A stretch of DNA of 64,000 bases from 13-2-20CM-66-19 sp963760225 (GTDB taxonomy: Bacteria; Pseudomonadota; Gammaproteobacteria; Steroidobacterales; Steroidobacteraceae), in contig CAVXCD010000001.1 in NCBI GenBank assembly GCA_963760225.1, forward strand, positions 496,001 to 560,000, read 5' to 3'. This document shows, in pieces, positions 7,166 to 16,472 of the stretch (its first letter is position 1; each line of letters begins with the position of its first letter). A program made the position numbers and the translations under genes. The notes beneath the pieces are model-generated. The model was not told the origin of the DNA, did no database searches, and was given only the letters and a program-made list of their open reading frames with translations.

Positions 7166-8494
7166 ATGTCATCGCTCACTCCGCGGCAGATCGTTCAGGA
7201 GCTCGACAAGCACATCATCGGCCAGGACGCGGCCAAGCGCGCCGTGGCCATCGCGCTGCGCAACCGCTGGCGACGCATGCAGGTGCAGGAGCCGCTGCGC
7301 CAGGAGATCACGCCCAAGAACATTCTCATGATCGGTCCCACCGGCGTCGGCAAGACCGAGATCGCGCGGCGCCTCGCCAGGCTCGCGAACGCGCCGTTCG
7401 TCAAGGTCGAGGCGACCAAGTTCACCGAGGTCGGCTACGTCGGCCGCGACGTCGAGTCGATCGTCAAGGAGCTCGCCGACGTTGCGGTGAAGATGACCCG
7501 CGAGCAGGAGATGACCAAGGTGCGCGAGCGTGCGCTCGATGCCGCCGAGGAGCGCGTGCTCGATACGCTGCTGCCGAAACCGCGCATGATGGGCTTCTCC
7601 ACCGACGAGCCGGCCACCGCCCGCGACGGCGAGACCCGTCAGAAATTCCGCAAGATGCTGCGCGAGCACGAGCTCGACGACCGCGAGATCGAGGTCGAGC
7701 TGCGCGCCATGCCGGCCGGCGTGGAGATCATGGCGCCGCCGGGCATGGAGGAGATGCAGCAGCAGCTGCAGTCCATGTTCCAGAACTTAAGCGGCAACCG
7801 CACCCGGACCCGCAAGGTGAAGGTGCGCGAGGCGCTGCAGCTGCTCACCGACGAGGAGGCCGGCAAGCTCATCAACGAGGACGAGCTGAAGATCCGCGCG
7901 CTCGCCAACGCCGAGCAGAACGGCATCGTGTTCATCGACGAGATCGACAAGGTGACGCGGCGCCAGGAGACCATCGGCGCCGACGTGTCGCGCGAGGGCG
8001 TGCAGCGCGACCTGCTGCCGCTGGTGGAGGGCTCGACCGTCGCCACCAAGTACGGCCCGGTGAAGACCGATCACGTGCTGTTCATCGCCTCCGGCGCCTT
8101 CAGCATGTCCAAGCCCTCCGACCTGATTCCGGAGCTGCAGGGGCGGCTGCCGATCCGCGTCGAGCTCGATTCGCTCAAGGTGGGTGACTTCGTGCGCATC
8201 CTCACCGAGCCCGATGCGTCGCTCACCACGCAGTACCAGGCGCTGATGGCGACCGAAGGCGTGCAGGTGGAGTTCGCTGCCGAGGGCGTGCGCCGCATCG
8301 CCGAGATCGCCTTCCAGGTCAACGAGCGCACCGAGAACATCGGTGCGCGGCGCCTGCACACGGTGATGGAGCGGCTGCTCGAAACGGTCTCCTACGAGAA
8401 CGGCGCGGCGCACGTGGTCGTCGATGCGCAGTACGTCGACGATCACCTGGGCGCACTGGTCAAGGACGAGGACCTGAGCCGCTACATCCTGTAG
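7166..8494 (+). CDS. hslU: HslVU protease ATPase subunit HslU (ClpY)
   Basis: A 442-residue AAA+ unfoldase partner of HslV. Walker A is GPTGVGKT (57-64), the pore loop is GYVG (91-94) and Walker B is GIVFIDEIDK. The variable I-domain (about 110-245) contains the charged RQKFRKMLREHELDDREIE stretch. The sensor region is NERTENIGARRLHTVMERLL, and the C-terminal LSRYIL is the tail that docks into HslV. It starts five bases after hslV and is certainly co-transcribed. Confidence 0.97.
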   Translation: MSSLTPRQIVQELDKHIIGQDAAKRAVAIALRNRWRRMQVQEPLRQEITPKNILMIGPTGVGKTEIARRLARLANAPFVKVEATKFTEVGYVGRDVESIVKELADVAVKMTREQEMTKVRERALDAAEERVLDTLLPKPRMMGFSTDEPATARDGETRQKFRKMLREHELDDREIEVELRAMPAGVEIMAPPGMEEMQQQLQSMFQNLSGNRTRTRKVKVREALQLLTDEEAGKLINEDELKIRALANAEQNGIVFIDEIDKVTRRQETIGADVSREGVQRDLLPLVEGSTVATKYGPVKTDHVLFIASGAFSMSKPSDLIPELQGRLPIRVELDSLKVGDFVRILTEPDASLTTQYQALMATEGVQVEFAAEGVRRIAEIAFQVNERTENIGARRLHTVMERLLETVSYENGAAHVVVDAQYVDDHLGALVKDEDLSRYIL

Positions 8495-8531
8495 CGGCCG
8501 TAGGCTCCCACGAACTGTCGGCTAAGGCGTA

Positions 8532-11054
8532 CTAGAACTTGTAGCCGATATCGAGACCTGCGGTGATCGGCCGATTGACCAGATAGCGTACGAAGGCATC
8601 CATCTGCAGGTCGATCTGCGGCTGCGGGTCGAGCACCGTGCGCTCGTTCGTGATGTTGTTCACGTACGCCGTCGCGGTCCACTTACTGCCCGCCACTCCG
8701 AAGCGCAGGTTGGCCAGAAAATACGACGGCAGATGGATCAGATACGTGTTGATATTCAGGACCGTGATCGTCTCGCCGTACGGTGCATCCGTGCGGGTGC
8801 CGACGTAGTCTCCCTCGAGTGACCCGACCAGCGACAGATCACCGGTCAGCGGGTGCTTCCAGCGCAGAGTCGCCGACGCCGTGAACTTCGGTATGTCGGG
8901 GACGTTGTACCCTTCCGGGTATCCGGTGATGTTGCTGTTCGCGTCGAAGGTAGCATCCGTGTAGCCGGCGTTCAGCCCCAGGGTCCACTCGCGGCTCAGC
9001 AGCGCCTGCAGCTCCGCCTCCAGGCCCTTGATTGTCGCATCCGCACCGTTGGCGGTGATGCCGAATCCCGCCAGGTTGGTCGCGATCTGCGGGTCGGTCC
9101 AGCGCTCGTAGTAAGCCGAGACGTTCACGGTCAGCCGATGGTCGAGGAATGCGGATTTCTCGCCGATCTCGTAGTTCCACACCGAGTCCGAGCCGAAGGT
9201 GGCGGGCGCCTGCAACAGTACGAAGCCCGGCCCGGGGGCCACGTTGGGACTGCAGTTCGTGATGAGCAGGACTTTCGCCTGCAAACCGCACTCGTTGCCC
9301 GCCAGCACAGAGTTAACCCCGGGTCCGGGCGTAGCCACCGGAATCGGCTGGTTCACGCCACCGAGGCGAAAGCCCTTGCCGGCCGTGGCATAGACCAGGA
9401 CGTCCTTGTCGATCTTGTAGCTCAGATCGAACTTCGGATCGGTGCCGCTCGCGCTGTTTGATGCGGCGGTGTTGTACGGCACGGCGTTTCCCACGCCGCC
9501 GTACACGGTGAACACGCCGAATTCCTGGTTCGTCTGAGCGAGGCTGTAGTGATAGTGGCGCAGACCCACCGTGCCGGTGAGGTCCGGGAGGAATTCCCAG
9601 GAGAGCTGGCCGAACTGCGCGTTTTGCACGATGGTCTGCGGCTGGTAGTCCACGTACAGGTTGGGGCCGCCGAATATCGGCGTCGCCTGCGGCGCGATGG
9701 CCCACTCGTCCCACTCGGAATACAGGTCCTGGTAGAAGTAACCGACGAGCCACTGCAAGGGACCCGTGCCGGTCGAAGTCAAGCGCAGCTCCTCGCTGTA
9801 CTGGCGGGTGAAGTCTTTCTCGGTCACGGACGGTCCATTGGGCGCAGGACCCGACGGGCCGATGCCGAGCGGTTCTGTCGCGCAGCCGGCCGGCCCGCAA
9901 CCGAAATCGTATTGCGGAAAGCCGAAGGGGGCGGCGTTCTCCTCAGTGCTGTCCGACGACACCAGCGTGTTGCGGTTCCAGTCCGCCGTGGCCGAGGTGA
10001 TCTGGAACCCGAAGGGGGTCTGGTATTCGATCTTCAGGCTGCCGAGCGTGAATCGGTCGCGCTGCGGCTCGGCCGAGTCGTAGATCTCCCAGTGAGCCTC
10101 GGTGCTCGGCACGGTCGGGTGGGTCGGATTGCCGTTCACATCGACGGCATCCGGGGCACCCTGCTGGGTCAATTGCCACATCACCATCGGCGTGATCGAC
10201 AGGCTGTCAACGGGCTGCCACAACAGCGAGGCACGCGCCGAGGAGATCGTCGTGGTGTTTGCGCCGTCGACCTCCTCCTGCAGCGGCGCGGTGTAGAAAT
10301 TCGCCGGCCGCGTCACGAACGGAAAGGTTCCCGCGTCCGGTACAACCGCCCCGTCCTGGATGACGAGGCGTTTGATCCAACCGCTGTCAGTGAGCTGCGA
10401 TCCCACGATACGTAGCGCGGCGGTATCGCCGATCGGCAGGTTCACCATGCCGTTGAGCTTCTCGTTGATGCTGCCGCCGGAGCCCGTGTAAGACACGTCG
10501 GTCTCACCCGATGCTGCGAAGGTGCCGAGCTGCGGAGCGTTGGGCACCAGCTTGACGGTGCCGCCCATCGAGCTCGAGCCGTAGAGGGTGCCCTGCGGAC
10601 CACGCAACACCTCGACTCTGTTGAGATCGTAGAGAGTCGGGTCGATTTCCTCCTTACCGAGCTGCGCCGAGGCCGGTGACGACAGCGGCGTTTCGTCGAG
10701 GTAGAAGCCGACCTGCGAGGTGTTGCCGCCGGCGGAGTTCAGGCCGCGCATCTCGAATTCCGTCTGCCCGGGACCGGAGGTGCGCATGGAGATGCCGGGT
10801 ACGGACTGGGCGAGGGAGTTGAAGTCCACGATGCCACGGTCGGCGATCTCTTCCGACGACACCGCCGTGATGCTCGCGCCAGTGTCCTGAACGGTGGAGG
10901 TGCGCTTTTCAGCCGTGATGGTCACCTCGGCGAGCTGATCTACCGAGTCGCTGCTGCTGCTCGTGGCGTCGGCGGCATATGCGCCGTCGACGAGCGCCAG
11001 CCCCAGTGCCAGCGCGATCGCCGGCGCGATCATTCTTGCTGTTCTCGAGATCAT
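8532..11054 (-). CDS. TonB-dependent outer-membrane receptor
   Basis: An 840-residue outer-membrane receptor. The ATG at 11054 is chosen because AGGGGAG lies just upstream and because MISRTARMIAPAIALALGLALVDGAYA is a clean signal peptide with cleavage at AYA/AD. A TonB-box-like VTITAEKR is near residue 45. The plug domain follows (ITAVSSEEIADRGIVDFNS, EVLRGPQGTLYGSSSMGGTV). A long beta-barrel ends in the aromatic residue expected for Bam insertion (AGLDIGYKF). It resembles the large receptor class expanded in sphingomonads and Steroidobacter-like bacteria. The substrate cannot be told; it stands alone, next to AlgZ/AlgR. Confidence 0.9.
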   Translation of the reverse strand: MISRTARMIAPAIALALGLALVDGAYAADATSSSSDSVDQLAEVTITAEKRTSTVQDTGASITAVSSEEIADRGIVDFNSLAQSVPGISMRTSGPGQTEFEMRGLNSAGGNTSQVGFYLDETPLSSPASAQLGKEEIDPTLYDLNRVEVLRGPQGTLYGSSSMGGTVKLVPNAPQLGTFAASGETDVSYTGSGGSINEKLNGMVNLPIGDTAALRIVGSQLTDSGWIKRLVIQDGAVVPDAGTFPFVTRPANFYTAPLQEEVDGANTTTISSARASLLWQPVDSLSITPMVMWQLTQQGAPDAVDVNGNPTHPTVPSTEAHWEIYDSAEPQRDRFTLGSLKIEYQTPFGFQITSATADWNRNTLVSSDSTEENAAPFGFPQYDFGCGPAGCATEPLGIGPSGPAPNGPSVTEKDFTRQYSEELRLTSTGTGPLQWLVGYFYQDLYSEWDEWAIAPQATPIFGGPNLYVDYQPQTIVQNAQFGQLSWEFLPDLTGTVGLRHYHYSLAQTNQEFGVFTVYGGVGNAVPYNTAASNSASGTDPKFDLSYKIDKDVLVYATAGKGFRLGGVNQPIPVATPGPGVNSVLAGNECGLQAKVLLITNCSPNVAPGPGFVLLQAPATFGSDSVWNYEIGEKSAFLDHRLTVNVSAYYERWTDPQIATNLAGFGITANGADATIKGLEAELQALLSREWTLGLNAGYTDATFDANSNITGYPEGYNVPDIPKFTASATLRWKHPLTGDLSLVGSLEGDYVGTRTDAPYGETITVLNINTYLIHLPSYFLANLRFGVAGSKWTATAYVNNITNERTVLDPQPQIDLQMDAFVRYLVNRPITAGLDIGYKF

Positions 11055-11112
11055 GGTGTCGCTCCCCTTTGCGGTGATTGTTGCCTGCATGAGCACCGCC
11101 CACCGGCACCGT

Positions 11113-11140
11113 GGTGTTATTACGTTATTATATAGGCAGA
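11113..11140 (-). promoter_or_regulatory. AT-rich promoter candidate of the TonB-dependent receptor
   Basis: Sixty to ninety bases before the receptor start is the most AT-rich spot in the area. On the minus strand it contains a perfect TATAAT, and on the plus strand a direct repeat GTTATTAC-GTTATTAT. No convincing -35 sits 17 bases upstream, so an activator may be needed. The repeat is a possible operator. Confidence 0.4.
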
Positions 11141-11251
11141 TGCAAGTCGCAGAACGTCGGGCGCGGTTGTTGCGAATGCGCCATACCCGACCCTGTGGCA
11201 GCGCTTGTATCCGCGCGACAGCTTGCGACAACTCGACATGGACGCGAGCGA

Positions 11252-11992
11252 TCAGATCCTGAACCGCTCCTTGAGCTCCCCCGCCATCCTGCGGCTCACC
11301 GGCAGCGGCGTCTCGCAGCCGCGCAGGTACATGAAGTACTGGCCGTCGGCGTTGCGCTCGATGCGCTCGAGGTAGCGCACCGCGACCAGCGTGTTGCGGT
11401 GAATGCGCACGAACGCCTGCCCGAACTCGCCCTCGAGCAGCCGCAGCGAGTCCTCGATGAGGTCCTCGCCCTTCACGTGGCGCACGGTGGTGTATTTCTG
11501 GTCGGCGAGGAAGTACTGCACCTCCTCGAGCGGAATGAGCCGTAGCCCCTCGCGGCGGCGCGCGGCGATGTGGCTGCGGCGTGCCTCCCCCGCGGCTAGC
11601 TTCTGCAACTGCGCACGCGTCAGCCGCCCGGCGCGCGTCAGCGCCGCGGCGAGCTGTTCGCTGCGCACCGGCTTCATCAGGTAGCCGACCGCGTGCGTCT
11701 CGAAGGCCTCGACCGCGTACTGATCGAAGGCGGTGGTGAAGATCACCGCCGGCGGCTCCTCCAGTACGTTGAGATGACGCGCGGCCTCGAGGCCGTCCAT
11801 GCCGGGCATGCGCACGTCGAGCAGCACCACGTCCGGGGCGAGCTCGCCGGTCCGCGTGAGCGCCTCCTGGCCGCTCGCCGCCTCGCCCACCACCTCGACG
11901 TCCTCGATCTCCGCCAGCAGGCTCACCAGCCGCTCGCGTGCCGGCGGCTCGTCGTCGACCACCAGCACCTTCAGGCGCCGCGGCGCGCTCAT
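11252..11992 (-). CDS. algR: LytTR response regulator (AlgR family)
   Basis: A 246-residue response regulator. The receiver domain (1-120) has the acidic pocket VDDE and phospho-acceptor Asp59 (VVLLDVRMPGMDG). The C-terminal LytTR DNA-binding domain (about 140-246) includes RRREGLRLIPLEEVQYF, the HRNTLVAVRYLERIER stretch and the final RRMAGELKERF. In Pseudomonas, AlgR controls alginate, type IV pili and virulence. Here it is coupled to an AlgZ-type kinase that ends four bases upstream of its ATG, so the two form a two-component system. Confidence 0.93.
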   Translation of the reverse strand: MSAPRRLKVLVVDDEPPARERLVSLLAEIEDVEVVGEAASGQEALTRTGELAPDVVLLDVRMPGMDGLEAARHLNVLEEPPAVIFTTAFDQYAVEAFETHAVGYLMKPVRSEQLAAALTRAGRLTRAQLQKLAAGEARRSHIAARRREGLRLIPLEEVQYFLADQKYTTVRHVKGEDLIEDSLRLLEGEFGQAFVRIHRNTLVAVRYLERIERNADGQYFMYLRGCETPLPVSRRMAGELKERFRI

Positions 11993-11996
11993 GGGC

Positions 11997-13082
11997 TCAT
12001 GCGGTCGCCGCGCGCTCGTGCACCGGCTTCTCCAGCAGCGGGAAGCGCAGCGTCACGATGTACTCCCCATCGAACCGCCCGGACTTCATCAGCGCGCGCT
12101 CGCCGTACATGAGGGACAGCCGCTCGCGGATGTTGGCGAGCGCCAGGCGGTTGCCTTCGCTCTCCCCCGGGCTGGGGTCGAGCGGGTTGCGTACCACGAT
12201 GGTCACCAGTCCCCCGGCGACCTCGCCGGTGATGGTCACGGTGCCGCCGGTGGCGCGCGGCTCGATGCCGTGGTAGATGGCGTTCTCGAGCAGCGGCTGG
12301 ATGACCAGGCTTGGCACCAGCGCGTTGGCGGGCAGCGCATCGGTCTTCCACTCGACCTGCAGGCGCTCCCCTAAGCGCAGCTGCTCCATGCGCTGGTAGG
12401 TACGCGCCACCTCCAGCTCCTCGGCGAGCGTGATGGTGTCGCGCTTGTCGCTGAGCGTGGCACGGAACAGGTCGGCGAGATCCTGCACCGCGCCTTCCGC
12501 GCGCCGCGGGTTGCTGCGCGTCAGCGCGGCGATGGTGTTCATGCTGTTGAACAGGAAGTGCGGGCGGATGCGCGCCTGCAGCGCGTGCACGCGCGCCGCG
12601 GCGCGCAGCTCGACGCTGCGGCGCCACTGGTGCGCCACGTAGAAGTAGCGCAGCGCCAGGCCCGACACCACCAGCCCGATGAAGACGTTGCGCACCACGA
12701 AGCTGCGCGGCTCGGGCGGAAACAGCAGTGCGCCGCTCGATTCGAGCACCACGCGCGTGCGGCCGATCAGGTACACGCACAGCGACACCGCGGCCACCAC
12801 CGCGGTGATGAGCGCCAGCGCTGCGGCCGAGCCCGCCGTCACGGTGAGCCGTGCCAGCCGCGCGCGCAGCGCGCACAACAGCGCCGCGCCGGCCAGCCCG
12901 ATCCACAGCAGGAACAGCGAGGTGCGCGCCAGGTCGGTCCAGAAATCGACCGCGGGGTTCTGCCGTGAGACCGTGAGCACGCAGGCCGTCAGCTCGACGA
13001 TCAGCACTACCGCGAGCGTGGCGCGCGAGGTGCACAGGTCCGGCAGGTAGAACGCGCTGCCGTACCCGGGCTCGTTCTTCAT
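11997..13082 (-). CDS. algZ: sensor histidine kinase, AlgZ/LytS type
   Basis: A 361-residue inner-membrane kinase. The N-terminal half has about four membrane helices (near 21-38, 54-75, 83-106, 132-150). The phospho-acceptor His175 lies in RIRPHFLFNSMNTIAALTR, the His_kinase/LytS signature. The ATPase domain follows, with the N-box LLENAIYHGIEP and a late glycine region. The ATG at 13082 overlaps the stop of the upstream dehydrogenase (ATGA). It phosphorylates the AlgR-type regulator downstream; the stimulus is unknown. Confidence 0.9.
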   Translation of the reverse strand: MKNEPGYGSAFYLPDLCTSRATLAVVLIVELTACVLTVSRQNPAVDFWTDLARTSLFLLWIGLAGAALLCALRARLARLTVTAGSAAALALITAVVAAVSLCVYLIGRTRVVLESSGALLFPPEPRSFVVRNVFIGLVVSGLALRYFYVAHQWRRSVELRAAARVHALQARIRPHFLFNSMNTIAALTRSNPRRAEGAVQDLADLFRATLSDKRDTITLAEELEVARTYQRMEQLRLGERLQVEWKTDALPANALVPSLVIQPLLENAIYHGIEPRATGGTVTITGEVAGGLVTIVVRNPLDPSPGESEGNRLALANIRERLSLMYGERALMKSGRFDGEYIVTLRFPLLEKPVHERAATA

Positions 13083-13981
13083 GTCGGGCCGCGTGGCGGT
13101 ACACTCATGATGTTGGTGCGCTCGAACAGCTCGGCCTTGAGACGGTAGGTCGCGGAGATATCCTCGTCGCCGTAGCCGCGGGCGACGAGCTCGGCGTACT
13201 CGCCCAGCATGCGCTCGACCACCGGCAGCGCCACGCCAAAGCGCGCCGCCATGTCGTGGCAGATCCCCAGGTCCTTGGCGTGCAGCCGTACGCGAAAGCC
13301 GGCCGGGTAGGCGCCGCGCGCCATGTTGGGAGCGCGGTGCACGAAGTACCAGGAGGAGCCGGCGCCCTTGCCGAGGGTGTCGATCAGCTTGTCGAGCGGC
13401 AGGCCCTGCGCGTGCGCGAACGCCATCGCCTCGGCGACCGCCTCGATGATGCCGGCGCACATGATCTGGTTGGTGGCCTTGGCGGCCTGGCCGCTGCCGG
13501 TGGGGCCGAAATGCGCGATGGTGCGGCCGAGTGCCTTGAGGATCGGCTGCGCGCGCTCGAAAGCTGACAAACCACCCCCTACCATGATGGCGAGCGTCGC
13601 ATCGCGGGCGCCCTCGACGCCGCCGCTCACCGGGCAATCGAGAAAGTCGACGCGGTGCGGAGCCAGCAGCTCCGCCGCCTGCCGCGCAGTGTCGGCGCCC
13701 ACGGTCGAGCAGTCGAGCACCAGCGCGCCTTGCTTCAGCGCGGGCGCCATGGCGCGGGTGACGTTGAGCACGTCGGCATCGGCGGAGACGCACGACACCA
13801 CCGCATCGCACGCCGCGGCGAGCTCGGGCAGCGTGGCGGGGGCCGGGACCTTCAGCTCGGAGGCGAGCGCGGTTGCCTTGGCGGCGCTGCGGTTCCACAC
13901 GCCGGCGAGCAGACCCGCGCGGTGCAGGTTGCGCGCCATATGCGTGCCCATGGCGCCGAGCCCGACAAAGCCTGTGCGCAT
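13079..13981 (-). CDS. NAD(P)-dependent beta-hydroxyacid dehydrogenase (3-hydroxyisobutyrate dehydrogenase family)
   Basis: A 300-residue enzyme with an N-terminal Rossmann domain (GLGAMGTHMARNL, residues 7-19), the substrate-loop signature DCPVSGGVEGA (115-125) and catalytic Lys168 in GQAAKATNQIM. The C-terminal half is the all-helical dimerisation domain. The family includes 3-hydroxyisobutyrate, tartronate semialdehyde and succinic semialdehyde reductases; the exact substrate cannot be assigned. Its stop overlaps the algZ start by four bases, an odd pairing of a metabolic enzyme with a two-component system. Confidence 0.88.
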   Translation of the reverse strand: MRTGFVGLGAMGTHMARNLHRAGLLAGVWNRSAAKATALASELKVPAPATLPELAAACDAVVSCVSADADVLNVTRAMAPALKQGALVLDCSTVGADTARQAAELLAPHRVDFLDCPVSGGVEGARDATLAIMVGGGLSAFERAQPILKALGRTIAHFGPTGSGQAAKATNQIMCAGIIEAVAEAMAFAHAQGLPLDKLIDTLGKGAGSSWYFVHRAPNMARGAYPAGFRVRLHAKDLGICHDMAARFGVALPVVERMLGEYAELVARGYGDEDISATYRLKAELFERTNIMSVPPRGPT

Positions 13982-14083
13982 CGTTTTCGGTCCAAGGCAG
14001 TGCGGCGCTCATCGCCGCGGCGCCACTATAGGACTTTTTTCCGCCAGACGCCGCCGCGCGGGCGGGCCGGCGGGCAGCGCCTG

Positions 14084-14641
14084 CTAGCGCGTGGTCGCGG
14101 CCGCCGGGTTGACCTTCGGCTCGGGGATCGGCTGCGGCTCAGGAATCGGCTGCGGCTCTGGGATCGGCGCGTTCGGATCGAACTGCGGCACGCTGCCGCA
14201 GGCATCCTGCGTGGCTTTGCGCAGCTGCTCGCGCCAGGCATCGGCTTCCTCGTCCGACATGTAAGTACGCTCGCCGCCCTTGTCTTCCTTGTACACGCGC
14301 CGCGAGGTGATCGCCCGCATGTACATGTCCTTGGCGGACTTGCAGCGCGCCTCGCGGCTCTTCGCCACGTCCTGCTGCACGGCGCGGGCGTTGTCCTGGT
14401 CGGAGAGCTGCGTGGAGATGTTGTTGCTCGCGGCTGTCAGGCCTTTCTGGTCCGCGGCGTGCGCCGGGGCATCCGAGCCGGCCGGACGCGACCGCACGGT
14501 CTTGATGACCTCCGAGCCCGGGACCCACTGGTCGCTGTAGTGCGGCTCGCCGTGCTCGTCGACCCAGCGGTAGACATCGGCACGCGCGCAGGAGAGTGCA
14601 CAGGTGAAGGTCAGGGCAGCGAGAACGACAGATCGCAACAT
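14084..14641 (-). CDS. DUF4124 domain-containing exported protein
   Basis: A 185-residue protein with a signal peptide (MLRSVVLAALTFTCALSCARA/DVY) followed directly by the DUF4124 core DVYRWVDEHGEPHYSDQWVPG, a small beta-rich envelope domain common in Xanthomonadales and Pseudomonas. A charged helical middle follows (about 75-160, with two cysteines). The C-terminus has three copies of the hexapeptide PIPEP(Q/K), a rigid proline spacer that is probably periplasmic. Function is unknown. It stands alone between the dehydrogenase and amtB. Confidence 0.82.
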   Translation of the reverse strand: MLRSVVLAALTFTCALSCARADVYRWVDEHGEPHYSDQWVPGSEVIKTVRSRPAGSDAPAHAADQKGLTAASNNISTQLSDQDNARAVQQDVAKSREARCKSAKDMYMRAITSRRVYKEDKGGERTYMSDEEADAWREQLRKATQDACGSVPQFDPNAPIPEPQPIPEPQPIPEPKVNPAAATTR

Positions 14642-14738
14642 AAGGGCCTCCGCGCGAGGCAGTATGGCTGCTCCCGCGGGAGCGACCTTTGAAGTCCGTC
14701 ACACAACCCCGCAGGGCGGGGCGCGCCAGACCCACACC

Positions 14739-14782
14739 ATACAAAGAAGAGGCCCCGGTCCGCTACCCACCCGGCCGGGGCC
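14739..14782 (-). terminator. probable terminator downstream of amtB
   Basis: GGCCCCGG (14751-14758) and CCGGGGCC (14775-14782) can form an eight-pair GC stem 30 bases after the amtB stop. Reading along the minus strand it is followed by TCTTCTTT, an imperfect U-tract. A smaller stem (CCCCGC / GCGGGG, 14707-14721) lies beyond it. Confidence 0.6.
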
Positions 14783-14812
14783 CCCAAAAACTGCGCCCGT
14801 CTGCGCCGCTCG

Positions 14813-16231
14813 CTACAGGTCGTAGGCCCGCTCGCCGTGGGAGGTGATGTCCAGTCCCTCGCGCTCGTCCTCCTCCGGCACGCGCAGGCCGACGAGCTGC
14901 TTCACGACGTAGAAGCCGATGAACGCCACCGTCGCCGTCCACGCCGCCACCAGGCACACCGCCTGCAGCTGGATGCGAAACTGCGTCCACACACCCGGGT
15001 AGGTGACCGCGCCGGTCACCCAGTCAGTGGAGCCCGGGCCGCCGAGGAAGGGCGCGTTGAAAATGCCGGTCATGAGCGCGCCGAAGATGCCGCCCACCGC
15101 GTGCACGCCGAACACGTCGAGCGAATCATCGGCGCGGATCAGCTTCTTGAGTCCCGTGACGCCCCACAGGCACATCACGCCCGCACCGAGCCCGATCGCG
15201 AAGGCGCCCGGAATCCCGACGTTGCCCGCCGCGGGCGTGATGGCGACGAGCCCGGCCACCGCGCCCGAGGCGGCCCCTAGCATCGAGGGCTTACCCTTGA
15301 CCAGCCACTCGACGAATATCCACGACAGCACCGCGCAGGCGGTGGCGAGGTAGGTGTTGAGGAAGGCGAGCGCGGCGCTGCCGTTCGCCTCGAGCGCCGA
15401 GCCGGCGTTGAAGCCGAACCAGCCGAACCACAGCAGTGAGGCGCCGATCATGGTCATGGTGAGGCTGTGCGGCGCCATCGGCTCGCGGCCGAAACCGATG
15501 CGCTTGCCGAGCACGATGGCGCCCACGAGTCCTGCGACCCCGGCGTTGATGTGCACCACCGTGCCGCCGGCGAAGTCGAGCGCCCCCCATTGCCAGATGA
15601 GCCCCGCATGCTCGTTCGCCGCGTTCGCCTGGGCGGCGGAGCCGTAGGCGTCCGGCCCCGCCCAGTACCACACCATGTGCGCCACCGGGCAGTAGCCGAA
15701 GGTGAACCAGATGACCAGGAACAGCAGCACCGCGGAGAAGCGCATGCGCTCGACCAGCGAGCCGAGGATCAGGCAGCAGGTGATCGCGGCGAAGGTCGCC
15801 TGGAACCCCACGTACACCAGCTCGTAGAGCGAGGTGTGCTTGCTGAAGGTCGAGGCGAGCGAGTAGGCGCCGGTCTGCGGATCGAAGGTGCCCGCGAGAA
15901 ACAGGCGGCTCAGCCCGCCGATGACGGCATTACCCTGCGTGAAGGCGAGCGAGTAGCCGTACACGCACCACAGCACGGTGATGAGCGAGAAGCCGACGAA
16001 CACCTGCATCAGCACCGAGAGCATGTTCTTGCTGCGCACCAGGCCGCCATAGAAGAGCGCGAGTGCCGGCACGGACATGAGCAGCACCAGCGCGGTGGCG
16101 GTGAGCATCCAGGCGGTATCGCCCTTGGCGGGCTGCGCGACCTCGGCGGCGTGCGCCAGCACGGGCGCGAGCGCCAGCAGCGTCACGAGCGTCATCCCGA
16201 GGCGCGGCGCGGTGCGGACAGTGTTGGGCAT
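14813..16231 (-). CDS. amtB: ammonium transporter AmtB
   Basis: A 472-residue Amt/Rh channel for ammonium uptake. It has a cleavable signal peptide (MPNTVRTAPRLG...VLAHA/AEV), then eleven membrane helices. The signature DFAGGTVVHINAG is present, as are the pore histidine pair (HMVWYW and FGVHAVGGIFGA). The start at 16231 is preferred because GGAG lies six bases upstream; an ATG at 16261 has no such site. A near-consensus sigma-54 promoter lies about 105 bases upstream. No glnK is adjacent, which is unusual because glnK-amtB are normally linked. Confidence 0.96.
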   Translation of the reverse strand: MPNTVRTAPRLGMTLVTLLALAPVLAHAAEVAQPAKGDTAWMLTATALVLLMSVPALALFYGGLVRSKNMLSVLMQVFVGFSLITVLWCVYGYSLAFTQGNAVIGGLSRLFLAGTFDPQTGAYSLASTFSKHTSLYELVYVGFQATFAAITCCLILGSLVERMRFSAVLLFLVIWFTFGYCPVAHMVWYWAGPDAYGSAAQANAANEHAGLIWQWGALDFAGGTVVHINAGVAGLVGAIVLGKRIGFGREPMAPHSLTMTMIGASLLWFGWFGFNAGSALEANGSAALAFLNTYLATACAVLSWIFVEWLVKGKPSMLGAASGAVAGLVAITPAAGNVGIPGAFAIGLGAGVMCLWGVTGLKKLIRADDSLDVFGVHAVGGIFGALMTGIFNAPFLGGPGSTDWVTGAVTYPGVWTQFRIQLQAVCLVAAWTATVAFIGFYVVKQLVGLRVPEEDEREGLDITSHGERAYDL

Positions 16232-16335
16232 GTTGTCTCCGTCTGCTGGAGTCTTTTTCATATCGTTCGCGCCACAAACACGCACTCGCACTTTCGGGCC
16301 CGGCGCGGGTAAGCTTGGGAAGTGCGCACAAAGGG

Positions 16336-16351
16336 TGCAGATTCCGTGCCA
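16336..16351 (-). promoter_or_regulatory. sigma-54 (RpoN) promoter upstream of amtB
   Basis: The minus strand reads TGGCACGGAATCTGCA. The GG and GC dinucleotides are exactly ten bases apart, and 15 of the 16 positions fit TGGCAC-N5-TTGCA. It points at amtB, whose ATG is about 105 bases downstream. Nitrogen-regulated NtrC/RpoN control of amtB is well established in proteobacteria, so the position makes biological sense. Confidence 0.78.
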
Positions 16352-16472
16352 TCGGCGAGTTGAGCGCGGTTTCCGCAGGTTAGGGCTCGCACGTGGGTCC
16401 CGGCCGCACCATCCTGGAGCGAGTGCGCTGACCGCTGCCTCATTACGGGGCGTAGGACGCAAGGCAACCACT

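Noticed and set aside
11055..11231. 59-residue N-terminal extension of the TonB-dependent receptor
   Set aside because: It would pass through the AT-rich promoter and precede a perfect signal peptide; ATG 11054 has a strong ribosome-binding site.
16232..16261. AmtB start at ATG 16261 (MKKTPADGDN...)
   Set aside because: No ribosome-binding site, while ATG 16231 has GGAG six bases upstream and directly begins the signal peptide.
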